Source: a bacterium 1XD21-13
GTDB lineage: Bacteria > Bacillota > Clostridia > Lachnospirales > Lachnospiraceae
DNA length: 64,000 nt
Reading direction: 5' to 3'
Assembly (NCBI GenBank): GCA_009917555.1
Contig: QZDX01000017.1
Coordinates: 40,322-104,321, forward strand
In this document: piece by piece, positions 60,991 through 64,000 of the stretch
Numbering within the stretch: the first letter of the stretch is position 1
How the letters are laid out: each line of letters starts with the position of its first letter
Notes under the pieces: model-generated
Seen by the model: the letters and a program-made list of their open reading frames with translations, nothing else
What the model was told of the DNA's origin: nothing
Databases searched by the model: none
Translations under genes and position numbers: made by a program

Positions 60991-62010
60991 TTATACTACA
61001 TGGAACAGCTCTTTCAGGGCATCCTCATTCAGCCCTGATCCAATGACACAGAGACGTCCGGTGTAATCGGGACTTCCGCCCCGAACCTCGTATTCCTCCG
61101 GCACAAAGTCAAACTGCATCCAACTGCCGTCTGTGCCGGGAACGATTCCTTTGGCTCGAAGAATGATGCCATACTTTTCAGAGCCGCCCAGCTCCTCCAG
61201 GATCTGCTGTAATTCTTCCGTCGTATACTTGTGAGCCGTCTCTACGCCCCAGCTTGTGAATACCTCGTCCGCATGGTGATGTCCCTCATGATCATGGTGG
61301 TGATGATGGTCATGATCGTGGCAGCCGCAGGTACAGTGCTCGTCATGTTCATGGTGATGCTCATGGCCACACTCTTCTCCGTGGTGATGGTGTTCATGCT
61401 CCTTCATCTCCAGCTCCGCATGGTGCATAGCCGACAAGATCTGCTTACCGTCCAGCTCATCCCAGGGCGTGGTAATCATTGTTGCATGTCCATTGTGCTC
61501 CCGAAGCAAAGCCGCGCACTCCTCCAGCTTCTCGTCCGTCATGCTCTGCGTCCTGCTCAAGACAATGGTTCCCGCATGCTCCACCTGGTTGTTAAAGAAT
61601 TCGCCAAAATTCTTCATATACATCTTACATTTTTTTCCATCCACCACTGCAATGGAGCTGTCAATGTGAACGTCCATAGAGCCTGCCACATTTTCCACGG
61701 CTTTCACTACATCGGAAAGCTTGCCTACGCCGGAGGGCTCAATCAGAATCCGATCCGGCTTATAAGTATCCAGTACCTCTTTTAACGCCGCTCCGAAATC
61801 TCCCACCAGAGAGCAGCAGATACAGCCGGAGTTCATCTCATTTACCTGGATTCCGGCATCCTTCAAAAATCCGCCGTCAATTCCAATCTCGCCGAATTCA
61901 TTTTCAATCAAAACAATCTTTTCCCCCTGAAAAGCCTCCTCAAGAAGCTTCTTAATCAGAGTGGTCTTTCCAGCTCCCAGGAAACCGGAAATAATGGTAA
62001 TCTCAGTCAT
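60991..62010 (-). CDS. CobW/ZNG1-type GTPase metallochaperone, His-rich
   Basis: This 339-residue protein has P-loop GFLGAGKTTLIKKLLEE, ENEFGEIGIDGGFL, the metal site SGCICCSLVGDFG (CxCC) and the base-recognition SRTQ. A long histidine-rich loop (~205-250, EHHHHGEECGHEHHHEHDE and more) binds zinc or nickel in relatives. The C-terminal CobW domain ends VIGSGLNEDALKELFHVV. It probably delivers zinc to a client enzyme. It is first gene of the pair with the YcgQ-like GTPase and its promoter carries a CIRCE-like site. Confidence 0.9.
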   Translation of the reverse strand: MTEITIISGFLGAGKTTLIKKLLEEAFQGEKIVLIENEFGEIGIDGGFLKDAGIQVNEMNSGCICCSLVGDFGAALKEVLDTYKPDRILIEPSGVGKLSDVVKAVENVAGSMDVHIDSSIAVVDGKKCKMYMKNFGEFFNNQVEHAGTIVLSRTQSMTDEKLEECAALLREHNGHATMITTPWDELDGKQILSAMHHAELEMKEHEHHHHGEECGHEHHHEHDEHCTCGCHDHDHHHHHDHEGHHHADEVFTSWGVETAHKYTTEELQQILEELGGSEKYGIILRAKGIVPGTDGSWMQFDFVPEEYEVRGGSPDYTGRLCVIGSGLNEDALKELFHVV

Positions 62011-62032
62011 CTTCTATTCCTTCTTTCTTATA

Positions 62033-62107
62033 TTAAGCTCCGCAATCTCCTATCCGGTATTCATATCCCGAACATTCTCCGGCACCGGATGGATCTTGCT
62101 GTTATCA
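62033..62107. repeat. dispersed palindromic element, copy E, in the GTPase leader
   Basis: Arms GCAATCTCCTATCCGGT (62042-62058) and ACCGGATGGATCTTGC (62084-62099) are largely complementary. Flanks TTAAGCTCC and TGTT match copies A-D. It sits in the 5' leader of the CobW-type gene. Confidence 0.6.
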
Positions 62108-62161
62108 TTAGCACTCTCCTTGATACACTGCTAATTATAGCACGCTCCTTTTATTTGTCAA
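62108..62161 (-). promoter_or_regulatory. promoter with CIRCE-like (HrcA) element
   Basis: TTGACA (62161-62156), a 16-base spacer and TATAAT (62139-62134) on the minus strand put the start near 62127. Overlapping it is TTAGCACTC-N9-CACTGCTAA (62108-62134). One half equals the CIRCE consensus (TTAGCACTC); the other is TTAGCAGTG on the minus strand, two changes from it. The 9-base spacer is exact. Repression by HrcA and induction by heat are inferred. Confidence 0.7.
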
Positions 62162-62235
62162 ACCACAGTTACATTTTTATAACCATCCACACTTATCCCT
62201 TGGAAAAAGAATGGTCACTGATTACCCTGCTTTGC

Positions 62236-62286
62236 CAAAAAATGAGCCATCGCTCACAGGCTTTCTCTTCCCTGCTGCAATGGCTC
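62236..62286 (-). terminator. terminator of infC-rpmI-rplT
   Basis: GAGCCAT and ATGGCTC (with GC further in) pair, followed by ATTTTTTGG on the minus strand. Located 27 bases after rplT. Confidence 0.8.
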
Positions 62287-62312
62287 TTACTCATTTCCTA
62301 TAAAATTCTCTT

Positions 62313-62669
62313 TTATGCCAGCTTACCCTTTGCCAGCTCTACTAAGGATGCGAAGCCCGCCGCATCATTCACTGCCATGTCAGCCAGGATCTTCCGATCA
62401 AGCTGAACCTCGGCCAGCTTCAGTCCATGCATGAACCTGCTGTAGGACAGGCCATTCATTCTGGCTGCCGCATTGATACGTGCAATCCAGAGCTGACGGA
62501 ACTGACGCTTTCTCTGCTTTCTTCCTGCATAGGAGCTGGTCAGAGCTCTCATTACGGACTGCTTTGCTACTCTGTACTGCTTACTTCTGGCTCCTCTGTA
62601 GCCCTTTGCCAGCTTTAATACTCTGTTATGTCTTTTCTTGGCGCCTAAACCGCCTTTAATTCTTGCCAT
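62313..62669 (-). CDS. rplT: 50S ribosomal protein L20
   Basis: This 118-residue 23S rRNA-binding assembly protein begins [20 protein letters not shown] and contains [21 protein letters not shown]20 also represses its own operon through the leader in front of infC. Good GGAGG site; third gene of the operon. Confidence 0.99.
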   Translation of the reverse strand: MARIKGGLGAKKRHNRVLKLAKGYRGARSKQYRVAKQSVMRALTSSYAGRKQRKRQFRQLWIARINAAARMNGLSYSRFMHGLKLAEVQLDRKILADMAVNDAAGFASLVELAKGKLA

Positions 62670-62729
62670 TTTTTCTCTCCTCCTTGAAATTTTCCGCTCT
62701 GCGTAACAGCTTTGCTCACTGTTATGCCC

Positions 62730-62927
62730 TTACAGGTACGGTAAGATCTTCTTCATGTTCTTAACATTGGTTGCATCTGTAATGGTTGCTTTCCTCAGAT
62801 TTCTCTTTCTCTTCTGAGATTTCTTGGTTAAGATATGGCTCTTATACGCTTTCATTCTCTTTAACTTGCCGGTTCCTGTCTTGTGGAAACGTTTTGCAGC
62901 CGCTCTGCTTGTCTTCATTTTTGGCAT
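62730..62927 (-). CDS. rpmI: 50S ribosomal protein L35
   Basis: This 65-residue basic protein runs [20 protein letters not shown] to KKILPYL. The ATG at 62927 has AGGAGG upstream; a longer frame would begin in that site. It lies between infC and rplT as in most bacteria. Confidence 0.98.
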   Translation of the reverse strand: MPKMKTSRAAAKRFHKTGTGKLKRMKAYKSHILTKKSQKRKRNLRKATITDATNVKNMKKILPYL

Positions 62928-63002
62928 TTTATATACTCCTCCTGTCATAGTTTCTTTTCATACTCTATAAAATCATTCCTGCATGCAGGTGATTCCCAAA
63001 AT

Positions 63003-63512
63003 TTACTGACGCTTTTCCGTTAAAAACATCAACATCTGACGCCCTTCCATCTTCGGCGCTTTCTCCACAACCGCTATGTCGGCCATCTTCTCCGCAAAGG
63101 CATCCAGAATACGTCTTCCGTTCTGAATATGGGCCATCTCACGGCCACGGAACCGAAGAGATACCTTCACCTTGTTGCCCTTCTGGATAAACTTGCGGGC
63201 CGCACCAATCTTTGTGTTCAGATCATTGTCGTCAATATTCGGTGACAGACGAACCTCCTTGATCTCAATGATCTTCTGCCTCTTCTTGGCTTCCTTCTCC
63301 TTGCGTGCCATCTCATACTTGTACTTGCCATAGTCGATAATCTTGCATACCGGCGGCTTTGCGGTTGGCGCAACCTTCACCAGGTCAAGCTCTGCTTCCC
63401 TGGCAATCTTCATAGCATCCCTCGTGGACATGATCCCAAGCTGCTCTCCATTGGCTCCGATCAAACGGACCTCTTTGTCGCGGATCTGTTCGTTAATCAT
63501 TAAATCGCTAAT
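63003..63512 (-). CDS. infC: translation initiation factor IF-3 (ATT start)
   Basis: This 169-residue protein binds 30S subunits and proofreads the initiator codon. It begins ISDLMINEQIRDKEVRLIGA. AAGGAGG lies 8 bases before an ATT at 63512; the first in-frame ATG, four codons later, is further from the site than usual. IF-3 is well known to use AUU starts in Bacillus and Escherichia for self-control, so ATT is chosen. Conserved N-domain and C-domain (KVSLRFRGREMAHIQNGRRI) follow with normal length. Confidence 0.93.
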   Translation of the reverse strand: MSDLMINEQIRDKEVRLIGANGEQLGIMSTRDAMKIAREAELDLVKVAPTAKPPVCKIIDYGKYKYEMARKEKEAKKRQKIIEIKEVRLSPNIDDNDLNTKIGAARKFIQKGNKVKVSLRFRGREMAHIQNGRRILDAFAEKMADIAVVEKAPKMEGRQMLMFLTEKRQ

Positions 63513-63715
63513 AGTAATACCCTCCTTAAAGAAAGAAATATCCACGCAAAAAAAGTGGATAGTCAGACTATCCACTAAAAATACCAGATCACAAGGCAGG
63601 TAAATGCCTTATCCTACCAGATATAAACCCGAGTCGCCTGTCTGCGCTAAGGTGAGAGTGGATACTCTGCTTGCTGTCACCATGATAGAATAGCACAACC
63701 GGGGGGTGATGTCAA
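63513..63715 (-). promoter_or_regulatory. infC operon promoter and L20-type leader with attenuator
   Basis: TTGACA (63715-63710), a 17-base spacer and TATTCT (63692-63687) start the operon on the minus strand. The leader contains GTATCCACTCTCACC early. A terminator hairpin comes later (AGTGGATAG/CTATCCACT, 63576-63554) followed by TTTTTTT. The early TATCCACT could compete for the same stem. This is the layout of the L20 leader, in which L20 binding favours termination. Confidence 0.8.
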
Positions 63716-63719
63716 CTGG

Positions 63720-64000
63720 TTTTTCAAATTTTGAATTTTAAAATGCGCAAGTATATACTTTATTATTTTTACTATAGTGCGCATATTTAAGAGCTCTATT
63801 TTTATCCAGAGTGCGCACTTTTATTGGACTAGAATTCAAACATTATTATATATTTAATCATCAATAGATAAATAGATTTTTTCTTCATATCTTTTCATAA
63901 TGCTCCCATCTCTATGCTACGCTTAAATTTGCTGACTTGAAAAAGTAAATTCCAGTGCAGGACTAAATTCCACCGTATTTTAATAGTTGGCGATTTTATC
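63720..64000. other. AT-rich right end with TGCGCA repeats
   Basis: No gene is recognised. Three near-palindromic blocks recur: ATGCGCAAG (about 63743), AGTGCGCAT (about 63776) and AGTGCGCAC (about 63811), spaced about 34 bases. They look like a repressor operator array or recombination-protein sites. A TATAGT lies between the first two. The base composition shift suggests the edge of a different element beyond the window. Confidence 0.4.

Noticed and set aside
1..64000. CRISPR arrays, tRNA genes, rRNA genes, T-box or SAM riboswitches
   Set aside because: I looked for direct-repeat arrays, CCA-ended cloverleaf patterns, GGTGG-type T-box signals and SAM leader motifs and saw none that I could support.

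Overview
The window looks like a chromosomal segment of a Gram-positive gut anaerobe of the class Clostridia, most likely family Lachnospiraceae. This is inferred from the gene set: YerC/YecD, the radical-SAM/'DNA metabolism' pair, the DUF6179/DUF6323 pair, type Ic aspartate aminotransferase, asparagine synthetase A, an AAA-ATPase-like/PD-(D/E)XK protein and a class A RNase P RNA. AUU-initiated infC, strong GGAGG ribosome binding sites and TTGACA/TATAAT promoters fit too. Most of the window is moderate-GC core sequence. More AT-rich islands lie at 1-3.4 kb (PTS), 16.8-19.7 kb (toxin/immunity debris), parts of 49.5-54.9 kb (sugar operon), 56.1-56.6 kb and the last 280 bases.

Layout. 1-3.4 kb: truncated PTS EIIC, EIIB and a divergent PRD regulator sharing a 48-bp palindromic promoter. 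3.4-16.8 kb: RNase P RNA, then housekeeping genes (homocysteine methyltransferase-like protein, YerC, PHP hydrolase, orphan ABC binding protein, phosphoesterase, truA, amidohydrolase, M23 peptidase, cold-shock protein, asnA, two rRNA methyltransferases, nth). 16.9-19.7 kb: AT-rich defence debris with an MntA-HepT pair, a twice-truncated Fic gene and two small orphan proteins, one Imm42-like. 19.7-36.5 kb: HExxH secreted-type protein, galK, polar amino-acid ABC transporter, uppP, aminotransferase, HD hydrolase, hom, a three-gene putative DNA-repair operon under two SOS-type boxes, DUF6179/6323, uracil permease and an Mrp ATPase. 36.6-45.3 kb: MATE pump, TrkH/TrkA potassium uptake, DUF1653, AI-2E transporter, Lrp regulator and AAA-ATPase. 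45.5-49.4 kb: sulfur operon (CoA-disulfide/persulfide reductase-rhodanese, sulfite reductase, YeiH exporter). 49.5-54.5 kb: sugar operon (PMI-like cupin, FGGY kinase, LacI, class II aldolase). 54.9-64 kb: secreted repeat protein, LysR, AraC-GNAT fusion plus MATE pump, two CobW-type GTPases behind a CIRCE-like operator, and infC-rpmI-rplT with its leader.

The most notable points are as follows. (1) A self-contained catabolic operon for an unidentified sugar has a divergent PMI-type cupin as candidate isomerase and two matching LacI operators. (2) The radical-SAM DNA-repair operon carries two SOS-type boxes over its start site. (3) A CIRCE-like element overlaps the start site of a CobW/ZNG1 metallochaperone operon. 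(4) A dispersed intergenic palindrome occurs in five copies whose arms differ but stay complementary. (5) The divergent PTS promoter has both -35 boxes embedded in the two ends of one perfect palindrome. Functions are read from sequence motifs only; no database search was possible.
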